A stretch of 30,367 nucleotides of DNA, taken from contig JAKSYS010000721.1 in assembly GCA_022925895.1 (NCBI GenBank), positions 1 through 30,367 on the forward strand, in the 5' to 3' direction. Made by a program: the position numbers and the translations under genes. Every line of letters begins with the position of its first letter. Position 1 is the stretch's first letter. The notes under the pieces are model-generated. The model was not told the DNA's origin. It saw only the letters and a list, made by a program, of their open reading frames with translations, and did not search any database. This stretch comes from Fragilaria crotonensis (lineage: Eukaryota > Bacillariophyta > Fragilariophyceae > Fragilariales > Fragilariaceae). Below are positions 20,580 to 30,367 of this stretch, in pieces.

Positions 20580-20636
20580 CTAGTACTTGTAGACTACTGG
20601 TTTACACTGTGACCTAAGCATGATGAGGACGAAGAA

Positions 20637-20657
20637 CCAGGAGGTAGACCTAGTACT
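20637..20657 (-). repeat. Degenerate second copy of the transposon B right end
   Basis: CCAGGAGGTAGACCTAGTACT resembles the true right end plus flank (20565-20587), with two one-base gaps and one mismatch. It lies 60 bases outside transposon B. It could be the scar of an older related insertion. Confidence 0.4.
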
Positions 20658-20719
20658 GTACTAGGTACTTGGGACTTGGGGTTACTATGACTCTACAATA
20701 AACCTAGTCTTGATCTAGC

Positions 20720-22870
20720 TACTGTATGATTCATGCATTCTTCTTCACTATAATTGTAAGTGGGAATGCCATAATTGGATGGAGGGAGTACCACATTTTC
20801 TCACTGACAATCCTAAGCCGCAAACACATTTGCTTGTCATCCTGATGGATGATTTTGACAATCCGATTGTTATTCCGCTGATATTCCGCCCACAGGCAGT
20901 GTGGCCGCAAACCAACCATGCTGGAGGAATTTGAATCACTACCACACATTCCTCACCGGTGAGGAACCTGCCCACAATCCACGTGACACCTCGATGGCTG
21001 AAACATGAAGATGCGCTTGCCAAGGCTGTATTGGCAACAGGGGGGGACCGCAGCATATGGTCCTCACCACCAAGGCACCTATATTCAGTCTCCAAAACCG
21101 CTCTGGATCCTGTTGCTCACCACAATGGGACTCACCAGTTATCGCTACGACAAATCTTTATCGTGCACAACGATGCGAGCGAACATCTCGACAAAAATCC
21201 GATCAAGCGACATCAGCTGGCTTGCAATTAACCCCAGACATCCTTGTGACCAACTGGGGAATCAAAGTCAAACTGCTGCCGCAAGGACAGTCAAGGTAGG
21301 AATGACACAGAGGACGAACATGATCTGCACAGTGCTCCATCCAACTACGTCCCGCCGCTTTTGCATGAACGACAGACAGCTACATTCCTGAGCGATGGCT
21401 CCCAATCGACACATAATTAATTTTAACACCACCTACAGACATAATAACAAATAGGCACAGATATTTGCCATGTTTGATGGTTGGTGCAGCTCAGCGCATT
21501 CCCCATGTCAAAGAACTCTCAACCACATGAGGGACTGTCACTTCTGCTCCAGCAAGAAGACGCCCCAAACACGATGATTATGGATGGAGTAAAGGAGCAC
21601 ACCATGGGTAATTTCCGTATGAAGTGCCGAGAAGCGGGATTTTGGGTAAAACAAACCAAACCATATACAGCATGGTCCAATGCTGCAGAAGCAGCAATTC
21701 GCGAACTGAAAAAGGGTTTTCTTTGGCTGATTGTCCAATCAAAAGCTCCCAAGAGGTTATGGGATGGCTGTGTTGAATGAGAGGGCTTCAATTGTTTCTG
21801 GGACTTGTTGCCCATCAAGCTGCTGACATTTCACCATTTGCCACGATCAAATGGTACGAATGGGTGCTCTTTGGAGACACATCCTTACCTTGTACCAGCA
21901 ATAGATATCGGGCCCGCAATGACCCGCAAGATCTTGAAAGCAAACAGAAGGGTCATGTATTGATCAACACTTTGATTACTAACTCCTCCAAATGAGATGG
22001 CCGGTGAAACAATGACAAAGTTACTCAATGACTCATTCAAGTGGTATGAGGACTTCTGAAAGGGGCCGGCCGGACCTTGAAGGCTTTGGAGACACTATCA
22101 TTTGATCCGTACAAAGACAATGACGGGAAACATGTTCCACCGCTCCCGGACAATATCAATGAGGCGGATCCCAACACTTATGACCATTACATTGCTTAAG
22201 CGTTCCACGCCAAGGAGTACTACCCAACAGAGAAATGGGAGAAACGATTGTCAGGCCCTTTCCCATATGACTATACATCCAAACTTGACACAACCAACTT
22301 TTTGGATCACAATAAATCTATCTAATACCGATTGCAGATTGGCGCACTGCGCTGGATTGTAGAACTTGGTCAAATTGACATCATCACAGAGGTATCGGAG
22401 TTATCATTGATGCTCGTGATGCCCCGCAAAGGTCATCTTGGCTGATGCTGTATTCAGGTACCCGGAAAAGCAACACAATGCACGCGTCATTGTGCTTGAT
22501 CCAACAAGCTTGACTGTGATTGACCTCTTTCTATGGTGAGGCACGCGAAGCCATACCACCTATGCTCCAGCACCTCGTGGAAACGAAATTGACGTACAAA
22601 TGTTGGCTGATTCTGACCACACGAGTGGCAAATGAATGCGACGGTCCAGGGTAGGTTCTATTGTTTTCCTGAACATGGCACCAATAAATGCAAAATCTTA
22701 CCTTGTTGCTATTCAGGAAGCTGTGCCCATGGGCAACGAATACCAGCAAGAATGGTCATGTTTCCACCCCCTTCATTCCTGCCAACATATGTACAAAGAT
22801 TACACCGGGAGGCATTCGTGACCAATGGTTGGACAACTCCTCCGCAACCTTGCCAATAACATTTGACTCT
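20720..22870 (+). mobile_element. Degraded Ty1/copia retrotransposon pol (diatom-type)
   Basis: Recognisable pieces of copia pol occur in the correct order but in several frames with stops. A pre-integrase segment lies at about 20840-21230 (VIPLIF, then HVTPRWLKHEDALAKA). Integrase core lies at 21481-21870, with MIMDGVKE, FRMKCREAGFWVKQTKPYTA and WSNAAEAAIRELKKGF, then frameshifted ADISPFATIKWYEWVLF. An integrase C-terminal stretch lies at about 22085-22190 (DPYKDNDGKHVPPLPD). The segment before RNase H follows at about 22290-22440 (LQIGALRWIVELGQIDIITEV, MPRKGHL). An RNase H-like piece lies at about 22630-22750 (RRSRVGSIVFLNMAPI). The reverse transcriptase is missing between the integrase end and the LQIGALRW segment, so this is a decayed, non-functional copy. 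No LTRs could be paired. Confidence 0.75.
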
Positions 22871-24387
22871 CCTCACTGCTCACATGGGTTCCCCTGGTGT
22901 TGGTATTGACAGAATTAGTACCTAAACGTCAGTGGTGTACACCAGAAATTGGCAACCTAATGTAGCTATCAAATGTTGCTCCAGTCATTTCAATAACATG
23001 TAATTTAAGAAGATACTCATTACCATTTTCTTTACTAACCATTTTTCCTTTCAGCGCTGCTAGACAACAATTGAAATGGCATCAAACACGGAGGAGTCTT
23101 CTCCATCCCCAATTAGTATGAATGTTTCAACATTAGTAACTGCTACAGTAAATTCAGATCATTGGTACTATGTACTATGCAGGCTTTGCCAGCATTTGTG
23201 GCATAGTGTCTTATCAAAGTAGACACTGGTGTAGCTGCAGCCTTTTGCTTCTAACATGATGATTGAGATCCAAAACTCTCAATACTCTCCAATTCATGGC
23301 AAAGAATCCGGCCCACCTGAAGCCATCAATAGCTGAGCATTTATCCCGCATTTTACACTCCAAATGAGGAGTTCAGCCAACTATGATGACTTTGTTGCTG
23401 GAAGTTATCAAGAAAATGACAATGCAGCACCTCTCAATAGCTTCTCTAGTACACTTAATGCTGGACTTGCAGAGGGCACAGTTTTCCATTAGTATAGGTG
23501 CCATTATGGAATACATTAAAGCTTGTAGTAGGGGTTGTAAGACTTAATTATCGTTGACCCCATGAGGTTTTTGGAGGATGACCAGTGTCCTGACTCATAC
23601 ATGTTGCAGCCATAACTTCATTCTGCAAAAAGGTTGAGACAATGATGGGCTTTGATTTCAACCCCCCATTAGCTACTTTGAGGAAAGCTACCGTCCATAT
23701 GATGTCCTATGCTCTGCACGAATTTCTCATGCAGACAATCTCTGCGAACCCCGAGGATCACCATGCTCCTCAATATGTTGATTGCTGCTTTGACTTTGCT
23801 CCTGTTCTGGTGACCCTAGTGCAAAAAACAGCTTGAAGCAACAAAAGTTAAAGATGGTGGGACACATACTTGCAAACAATACTGTGAGTTATTCCAAGAC
23901 CTGATGGTGGCAAGGAATCAGCTTTTTGTTCCCATTTTCTTCCCATGGTACTGGCATTGACAGCATGGGTCAACTCTAGAGGGCACTTGCAAAGCATCCA
24001 GGTCAACTTTCCTGGTGGATAAAATCAAGAAAAACCAGTGATGTTCCTAGCAAAGCTCCCAAAGAGAATATCACCAATCTCATGTGTTGATTTGGGGATG
24101 GATAAATTGAGCATAGCATTTGCATTTCACCATGTTTCCAATAGCAACCATCCAGTCAAAACACACCAGCCAGATGACTGGGATCATGGTGACTGAGGGG
24201 GGCATCATTCTTGGCTTCATTATTTGGAGTCCAAATGCTTCTGCCAGCATGCATCTACCAGGCAAGGCCAGGTTTACATGCATTCTTGTAGAACTTCCCT
24301 TTTGATCATGGCAAATACATTCTTCTGGTCACCTCAGGAAAATTACCAAGACTATCACAAGCATCCTCTCATCAATAAACTGGTGGA
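22871..24387. other. Unassigned, probably transposon-derived
   Basis: No intact gene. A 64-codon plus-strand frame at 23642-23836 (MMGFDFNPPLATL start) and two frames at 24120-24412 (including NTFFWSPQENYQDYHKHPL) have a coding-like composition but contain stops around them and match no family I can name. Base composition and decay resemble the copia remnant to the left, so they may be further fragments of the same or another element. Confidence 0.35.
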
Positions 24388-24525
24388 CCTGCTGCTTGGC
24401 AACAAGGATTGAAGACACATCATTAATCCCTGCCTGCTTTATCATGATTCCAACCACAACTGGACCTGTTTGGCAACAAGAATCGAAGAGAAATCATCAA
24501 TCCCTGCTTTATCATTCCAACCACA
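24388..24525 (+). repeat. Imperfect tandem duplication, unit about 70 bp
   Basis: Two copies of a segment running from GGACCTG...TTGGCAACAAG through AATCCCTGC...TTTATCATTCCAACCACAAC; the second is shorter by small deletions. No coding role is seen. Confidence 0.65.
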
Positions 24526-25183
24526 ACCCCAGCAGGTCAAGGGGTGACAATGAACTGCTTGTATCATGGTGTTCATCCTCAGTAAAAAGGTGGGTCTGCA
24601 CCAGTGTATCCCATTTGATTGGCCACTTTTGCTGAGCACACCACACGGCTACTTTCTGCTTGACATTTTTCATAGCAGCACAAGATGATATCAACCAATG
24701 ATAACGTAATGCTAGTACCTTGGACAACATCAATGCTCCTAGTGGACTCGGCAGGATCTACTGATATTGATGCTTGCACAATGGCCATGTATCTGCTTGC
24801 TTTCTTCCTGTTCTCTACAACTTCCTTGCTCTGGTACTAGGTGACATGAACTTCTGATGCTTTCTCATTGAGCAATGATGGTCCCAATCAGGGAGTATGT
24901 CAGTGCAAATATGCATGTCAATTAATATCCTGAGGGCAATGCCAATGACAGTTGTTTACGGTCCAGTCAAAGACGAGGACTTGCTTCCTGTGGATGTACC
25001 AACAATGTAGCAGTGTACAGCAATGTTCCATACCATCACGCATGGTGTTTTGTGTATTCCAATCACCCGGACCCCGGACCTGCCACCACTTTAAATGGAG
25101 ATTGTATTGCCCCATATTGATCCAAGAGGCCGCGGAATCAATGCTGTTTTTCCTTCAACAAGATTGCAAGCAATGTGACATTG
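24526..25183. other. No gene recognised
   Basis: Open frames of 60-85 codons on both strands show no domain. Sequence character matches the surrounding decayed repeat DNA. Confidence 0.35.
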
Positions 25184-25534
25184 GTTGCAGGTTGAGAGCA
25201 GATAAATAAATGCAAGATCCACACCATAATGATATGGCAGATGCTTCAGAATCAAGTTCAGACTGCTGGGGTGCCTTGTTTGCTTGGGAAAGAGATGCCG
25301 CAAGCTGCTGAGTCAGGTTTGTGTCAATAGTTGCAGGTTGAGAGCAGATAAATGCAAGTTCCACTCCATAATGATATGCCTGATGCTTTTGAATCAAGTT
25401 CAGACTGGGGTGTCTTGTTTGCTTGGTTCCACTCCATAATGATATGCCTGATGCTTTTGAATCAAGTTCAGACTGGGGTGTCTTGTTTGCTTGGGAAAGA
25501 GATGCTGCAAGCTTAGTCAGGTTTGTGTCAATAA
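25184..25534 (-). repeat. Nested tandem duplication (146-bp unit with a 68-bp inner duplication)
   Basis: The 21-mer beginning GTTGCAGGTTGAGAGC recurs at 25184 and 25330 (period 146). A segment beginning GTTCCACTCC at 25358 is duplicated again at 25426 (period 68). On the minus strand a frame of 131 codons (25155-25550) stays open through all copies and repeats a motif resembling IDTNLTKLAASLSQAN. Whether this is coding is unclear; a repeat unit lacking stops will automatically stay open when the frame is kept. Confidence 0.75.
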
Positions 25535-26422
25535 CTGCCTTGTTTTGCAACTGATTAGCTGGGATTGAAGTTCAGATAGCGGAAACTACTTTTGACAAAT
25601 TGTTCTTTGATGCTAGCACAAGAGTTCCATGTTGTGCTAAAGGCGTTCTTCTGCTCAGCAACAATCACTAGGAGTGATGGATGCATTGATTCCTTCCAAG
25701 GCATGACAGTGGCATCAGCACCCTCCATGCATCACACTATGTTTGAGTTTGTCCAGGTGCAATGACGACTTTGACTCCCTGTCACCTACAGTAGTGGGAG
25801 CTGGCCTGTGCAGGCATTTTGTGAACTGTAAGCTTAGGAAAAAAGTACTTTAGAAATTAAAGTACTCAAATTAAGCTATCTAAAGTGTGACTTATTCTGT
25901 TACACTACTATGTTATTGCAGCCTCCAGGTGAGGTTCATGGAAGTGATCTACTATATCAACAAGCAACTACTAGCCATGCAATGCTATCCTGGAGCACTA
26001 GTAACTGGGACATTGTACTGTTTTACCCTTAAGAATGCAATGCTGACTAAGATTTTTTTGAGAAAGTGCGGTGGAATATGAATGGAAAGAGGTGGATGAT
26101 ACCTTCAAGAATCCATCAATGAAAAAATGATCAGATAAAAAGGACATTGAGGAGTATCTGCAACTAACTTGCTTGTCCATGGAAACAAAGCAGGAACCAG
26201 TGATTTGCATGCATTTTGCTAAAGTTTGGTGAGTATGTTAATTGGAATTTTACTAGGGACGTAGTTGGTCACCAATGTCAGCCTTATTGTCTTCTGATTT
26301 TTGAATTGTGTGAAGACATAGCATATTTTTGCTTCGCTCATCAATTTCTCCATCTCTTCATGACTGTTTGCAACACTTGCAACCTCAAGATGAGCAAAGA
26401 AGTTATCTTTTTCAGATCAAGG
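25535..26422. other. No gene recognised
   Basis: Short frames only (at most about 100 codons, for example 26216-26536 plus, which runs into the tandem repeat). No RNA gene or domain is seen. Confidence 0.35.
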
Positions 26423-26612
26423 AATTGGCTGATTGGTCTTGAACATACTCAAATGAGCTTTTCTCACAATTGGCAGCTTATTCTTTATGTTGAAGTGACA
26501 TCTGACTTGGTTGATCAATTGGCTGATTGGTCTTGAACATACTCAAATGAGCGTTTCTCACAATTTGCAGCTTATTCTATTTGTTGAAGTGACATCTGAC
26601 TTGGTTGATCAA
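26423..26612 (+). repeat. Tandem duplication, unit 94 bp, two copies
   Basis: The segment beginning AATTGGCTGATTGGTC at 26423 is repeated at 26517 with only a few substitutions, ending near ACTTGGTTGATCAA. The strong similarity suggests a recent duplication. Confidence 0.85.
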
Positions 26613-26685
26613 CAACATTGAATACTTGTTGTTCAATGAGTTATCAAAATACCATGTACTTGCTTCATGAAGACATGATACACCA

Positions 26686-26885
26686 AAGCTAATGCAGCAA
26701 AATGCCAGGGTCAATCGTCATGGTTACTTCTCCTTTTCTCATTATACTATGCTGGATCGAGGGAATGAATCATCGAGGGAATGAATCATGAGGGAATGAA
26801 TCATGAACCTTTGCTAATGCAGCCTCATCAAAATTCCAGGGTTGGTGTCATGGTTGCTTCTCTATTGCTCATTATGCTATACTGG
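26686..26885 (+). repeat. Dispersed direct repeat enclosing a 16-bp minisatellite
   Basis: An imperfect copy of about 70 bp (GCTAATGCAGC through CTCATTATACTATGCTGGA) at about 26689-26756 recurs at about 26814-26885. Between them lie three copies of GAGGGAATGAATCAT (26757-26803), with 16, 16 and 15 bases. Confidence 0.7.
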
Positions 26886-27147
26886 ACAAGGTCATGAATT
26901 TTCTTCCTGACACAGCCTTCTTTGTTTTGATTTGATTGAAATGACAGAAGATTAAGACCCTATTGGTCTCTATGCTTCAATCATGTGAGGATCATCATCA
27001 TTCAAAAATGCTGCAAAAGGACCATAGTTCTCTTGAATCGAGCACGACCACCAACAACACTTGATTCATCAATGTCCTCCCCTATGTCATTGTCAATGGA
27101 CAGGTTGTTGTTATTAAAAACAAAACGCAAACTTATTATCGGGTTGT

Positions 27148-27566
27148 TCACCCTGTTATCAAGACCAAAGTATGTACCCCGAAGTAGACAAGTGGTTGTT
27201 CATGGACATAGTAATGTGCACAACATCAAGGCAACTGTTGACGCTAGAATTTTGGGCAAGAGACTGTTGACGCTAAAATTTTGGGCAAGAGACTAAATGA
27301 TCCAGACTAATCTTCACCCTGTTATCAAAGACCAAAGTATGTACCCCGAAGTAGACAAGTGGTTGTTCATGGCACTTTGTAATGTGCACAACATCAAGGC
27401 AATTGTTGACGCTAAAATTTTGGGCAAGAGACTAAATGATCCAGACTAATCTCATGGTGCTTTTCTTGGTCTTTGTAATGTGCACAACATCAAGGCAACT
27501 GTTGACGCTAAAATTTTGGGCAAGAGACTAAATGATCCAGACTAATCTCATGGTGCTTTTCTTGGT
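27148..27566 (+). repeat. Compound tandem duplication (166- and 96-bp periods)
   Basis: TCACCCTGTTATCAA occurs at 27148 and 27314 (period 166). GTAATGTGCACAACATCAAG occurs at 27211, 27379 and 27475 (last period 96). Each copy contains TGTTGACGCTAAAATTTTGG and most end AAATGATCCAGACTAATC. Translations such as VDAKILGKRLNDPD suggest the unit was once coding, perhaps in a transposon, but stops interrupt it. Confidence 0.75.
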
Positions 27567-28704
27567 CGCGTGATTCACCTAGACATCATTGATGGCAAGA
27601 CGTAAAGTACACGAGAACTCATGCTACGAAGAGGTCTGACTTTCTTACTTTATGGGTCAGACCAAAAGTACAAAACCATGATCAAAAGAACATGTGCGTC
27701 TTCGTTTATTGAATCAATGCTAGAACAACATTATAATATATATACAGTCACGAGCCAAAAAAACGTCAACAAAAGTCTCTTCGCGAGCTCGAACCGAAGA
27801 CAAGCAGGAATGAAACAGAAACGCAGACTGTCATGAGCACACGCGATGCAGCGCTCCTAACCTAAGTGAATGTCCAATGCTATCAATCACCAATTTGATC
27901 GCGTGGAAGCAAAAAATCAATATGATGACAAACTCAACTTGAAACATGAACTTACGATCGACTTCGATTTGATGGCACCTCGTGAATACAATCAGTTGAG
28001 ACCAAAACTCATAAAGGTCGTTGTTCAGGGTGCAGGGTGATCGATGAGATCATTTACATTTCTTGATGCTATCCTTTGAAAATATCGATTCATAACTCAG
28101 GGAATCTTGTAGAATGCAATTACACAGATACCATCCACTGATGCCTGAGGAAAGAAATCTGATATTTCCACATATTTCCACAAATAAGATGGTTCGACTC
28201 AGGGATTTTTTTCTTGTGGTCCGTTCATTGTTTTTCAATCCTGACATGAATCTTCTTCTGAATTTAGCGTTTGCTCGCGGTCTCATTTTTCCACATAAAA
28301 TGGTATTTCAAATTTCAAGTCAATGGTGTTTTATGCTAAATCAAGAGCTCTTTTATATTTGGTTTTCCTCGTCTTTTTGTGCGAGAGTTTAGCAACGAAA
28401 TCCTTTGAAGAAGCAGGTCGTGTTGCATATCAATCAATGGATTTTCTTTCCTGCTTTGTCTTGGGATATCATTTTCAGTTCGTCATCATTTCCATTCATG
28501 TAACGGTGGATGTGTCCAGGTGATCTTGCGCGGATGTTTAGTGCATTCTTATCATGCTAGGGCATTAGCTTTAAGTGTTCCGGCGGTTTACGAGAAGGAC
28601 AATGCCGACCTTTGATTGGTTTTGCCTCGATCCGTGTCCCCCAAAGGGCTGCATGTTACAGATTTATCCTTCTGTCTGTTTTCAATTCGCTTCATTTTAT
28701 CAAA
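27567..28704. other. No gene recognised; one hairpin
   Basis: Contains a perfect 8-bp stem GGTCTGAC/GTCAGACC (27633-27640 and 27656-27663) with a 15-base loop. A 92-codon plus-strand frame at 28114-28392 is hydrophobic and unrecognised. Nothing further is supported. Confidence 0.35.
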
Positions 28705-29159
28705 GGGATGATTTCGTCAATCTGAGTGTACATTTTTTCATCTGGAAATGAATTCGTACCTCTACCTATCTGATTCGGTAACGGCAAGTTCGCAGGGCCT
28801 TGCATTCTGCTTTGTCGTTCAATGGATACTTAATTCAAGGACCAATTTTTAGCAGGGGATGATTTCGTCAATCTGAGTGTACATTTTTTCATCTGGAAAT
28901 GAATTCGTACCTCTACCTATCTGATTCGGTAACGCCAAGTTCGCAGGGCCTTTGCATTCTGCTTTGTCGTTCAATGGATACTTAATTCAAGGACCAATTT
29001 TTAGCAGGGGATGATTTCGTCAATCTGAGTGTACATTTTTTCATCTGGAAATGAATTCGTACCTCTACCTATCTGATTCGGTAACGCCAAGTTCGCAGGG
29101 CCTTTGCATTCTGCTTTGTCGTTCAATGGATACTTAATTCAAGGACCAATATTTGGCAG
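28705..29159 (+). repeat. Tandem triplication, unit 151-152 bp
   Basis: Three copies start with GGGATGATTTCGTCAATC at 28705, 28856 and 29008. Copies 2 and 3 are nearly identical; copy 1 lacks one T and carries GGC for GCC near its middle. Ends diverge after CAAGGACCAAT. There is no consistent open frame, so this is satellite-like non-coding DNA. Confidence 0.9.
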
Positions 29160-30118
29160 CATGTTGGAGCCTTGCGATATATTTATGGCTTCAGGTCCTC
29201 GAGTTTGAAATTGTGGCTATGGTGTAATGGAAGGCCTATTGTCTTCGATTATGGCTTGCTGTTCACATGCGAATTCTTTCTCCGTTCGACAACTTTTTTT
29301 ATAAGGATTGACAAGAAATAAGCGAATACCCATACCTCGCCAATTTTGTGGTAAATTCGTCGGATCAATTAACTACCGGTACTCTTGTTATCAACAACTT
29401 ATCAACAACTATGGCATATTCTCCTGTGCAGAGAGGTTTCGGGTTCCGATTCAAGCAATTTCTTCAAGGCAACTTTCATTGACACCTGAATTGATAACGC
29501 GTAAGAACAAAGCGTGCCAAGCGAATCATTCCTCAATACAAGCGTTTTGGTTTAGCCAAGTAATTTTCTATTGCACCGCATTCATAGGCCTGGGGCGTAA
29601 GACGTAACAGCCGTCGCTTGAAGCGCCCCGAGTCCCGAGCGAGTCGTCCCTAAACGGCGTTGCCGTTGCGAAGGGAGGATCGAGCCGTCACATCCTATCC
29701 TGTACCAAGAGTGAATCGCGCATGTGTTTTGAAATTGAATCTTGTCAGTGCCGACCACTGAAAGCAGGCAAGATAAGATTCGATGAAGAAGCAGAGCAGC
29801 TGCGATCAAATCCAAATTCCCAGTCCCACCGACACTCTGAACTCTTAAGAATAATGAAGATTTTCATTGCCGTGCATGTAGTAGTTTGGTTTATACGACT
29901 TGGAGGCAAACTGGGGTTATCTCAATCATAAGATGAAGTACTTTGCCATGCATTTAGTACTCCGAGTATTTTTAAGCGATGTGGAGGCGCAGCAGCTGTT
30001 TACGTGCTGTCACTTCCAACATAGTGAACCCCTAACTGTACGTGCTGTTATTTCCAACATAGTGAAGCGTTCGAACGATGATGACAATTTAGGCTGTGGA
30101 GGCAACGCAAACTTGATG
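29160..30118. other. No gene recognised; GC-rich hairpin patch
   Basis: Mostly unremarkable, with short frames only. A GC-rich island at about 29600-29695 contains a two-part hairpin at 29647-29676: TCCCT with AGGGA outside, AACGGC with GCCGTT inside, loop of three. A partial direct repeat around TTCCAACATAGTGAA occurs at about 30015 and 30052. No tRNA, snRNA or protein gene could be supported. Confidence 0.4.
29647..29676. repeat. GC-rich two-stem hairpin
   Basis: Outer stem 29647-29651 with 29672-29676, inner stem 29653-29658 with 29662-29667, and a 3-base loop. It stands out against AT-rich surroundings. It could be an RNA structure or a remnant of a structural RNA; undecided. Confidence 0.55.
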
Positions 30119-30367
30119 ATATCCATAATAACGAACCTTTGAATTTCCTTGCTAGACGTCGAGTTAGTGCGTTGGTAAGCGGATGCAACTGTTTTATGAA
30201 TCGGCGCCCCGATCTCGAAGGAATCGGTACGGAGCCCAGTATATCCATAATAACGAACCTTTGAATTTCCTAGAGCTAGACGTCGAGTTAGTGCGTTGGT
30301 AAGCGGATGCAACTGTTTTATGAATCGGCGCCCCGATCTCGAAGGAATCGGTACGGAGCCCAGTATA
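30119..30367 (+). repeat. Tandem array, unit about 122-124 bp, cut by the window edge
   Basis: Copies start ATATCCATAATAACGAAC at 30119 and 30241, nearly identical apart from a small insertion in copy 2 (TTCCTAGAGCTAG versus TTCCTTGCTAG). A third copy begins at 30365, where the window ends. The array probably continues to the right. No open frame is kept. Confidence 0.88.

Noticed and set aside
20584-23000. Long terminal repeats of the copia element
   Set aside because: No pair of matching long direct repeats could be found around the pol remnant; the similar words on both sides are only GTAC-rich background.
28705-29159. CRISPR-like array
   Set aside because: Repeats are about 151 bp with no short spacers between them and the genome is eukaryotic; this is a tandem satellite.
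30119-30367. tRNA gene or tRNA-derived SINE in the terminal repeat
   Set aside because: The A-box-like word is only approximate, no good B box (GGTTCGANTCC) follows, and no cloverleaf could be drawn.

Overview
This is a nuclear segment from a photosynthetic stramenopile, most likely a diatom. Four things point there. The plastid-type class II fructose-bisphosphate aldolase carries a diatom-style bipartite presequence (cleavage at AQA|FAP). Several genes have short GT-AG introns, mostly 80-130 nt, with two longer ones of 347 and 428 nt. The pol remnants resemble the diatom lineages of Ty1/copia. The intergenic DNA is full of GTAC- and TATGCATA-type palindromes. I could not fix the species.

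Left third (1-13600) is the gene-bearing part. A two-exon 2-oxoglutarate/Fe(II) oxygenase (410-1491, minus) is divergent from a small TPR-like membrane-anchored protein (from 2340, plus). That gene converges on a pair of tandemly duplicated pyruvate kinases, both on the minus strand (2961-4811 and 6092-7968). They share an intron at the same codon and phase, so they are paralogues by local duplication. A four-exon plastid class II aldolase (9872-11748, plus) follows. It converges on an intron-less CLC-family anion transporter (11999-13597, minus). Aldolase and pyruvate kinase act in the same carbon pathway, but the aldolase carries plastid targeting and the kinases do not, so they are not an obvious single-compartment unit.

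Middle (13600-20600) holds two DNA transposons 262 bp apart. Element A (15531-17013, 1483 bp) has no transposase. Element B (17280-20579, 3300 bp) encodes a piggyBac-type (DDE_Tnp_1_7) transposase with all three catalytic Asp. Both begin TGTCTA and end TAGACA, both are flanked by CTAG on each side instead of the canonical piggyBac TTAA duplication, and both carry two TTAATTAA-centred palindromes near each end. The shared architecture is the most interesting signal in the window. The element B transposase has two apparent homopolymer frameshifts in its C-terminal third.

Right third (20600-30367) is degraded repeat DNA. It contains a broken copia pol (pre-integrase region, integrase, then directly RNase H, with the reverse transcriptase missing), followed by many short tandem duplications of 16-166 bp and a tandem array of about 122 bp running off the right edge. 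I see no intact gene there.

All calls are by eye from the sequence; no database or alignment tool was used.
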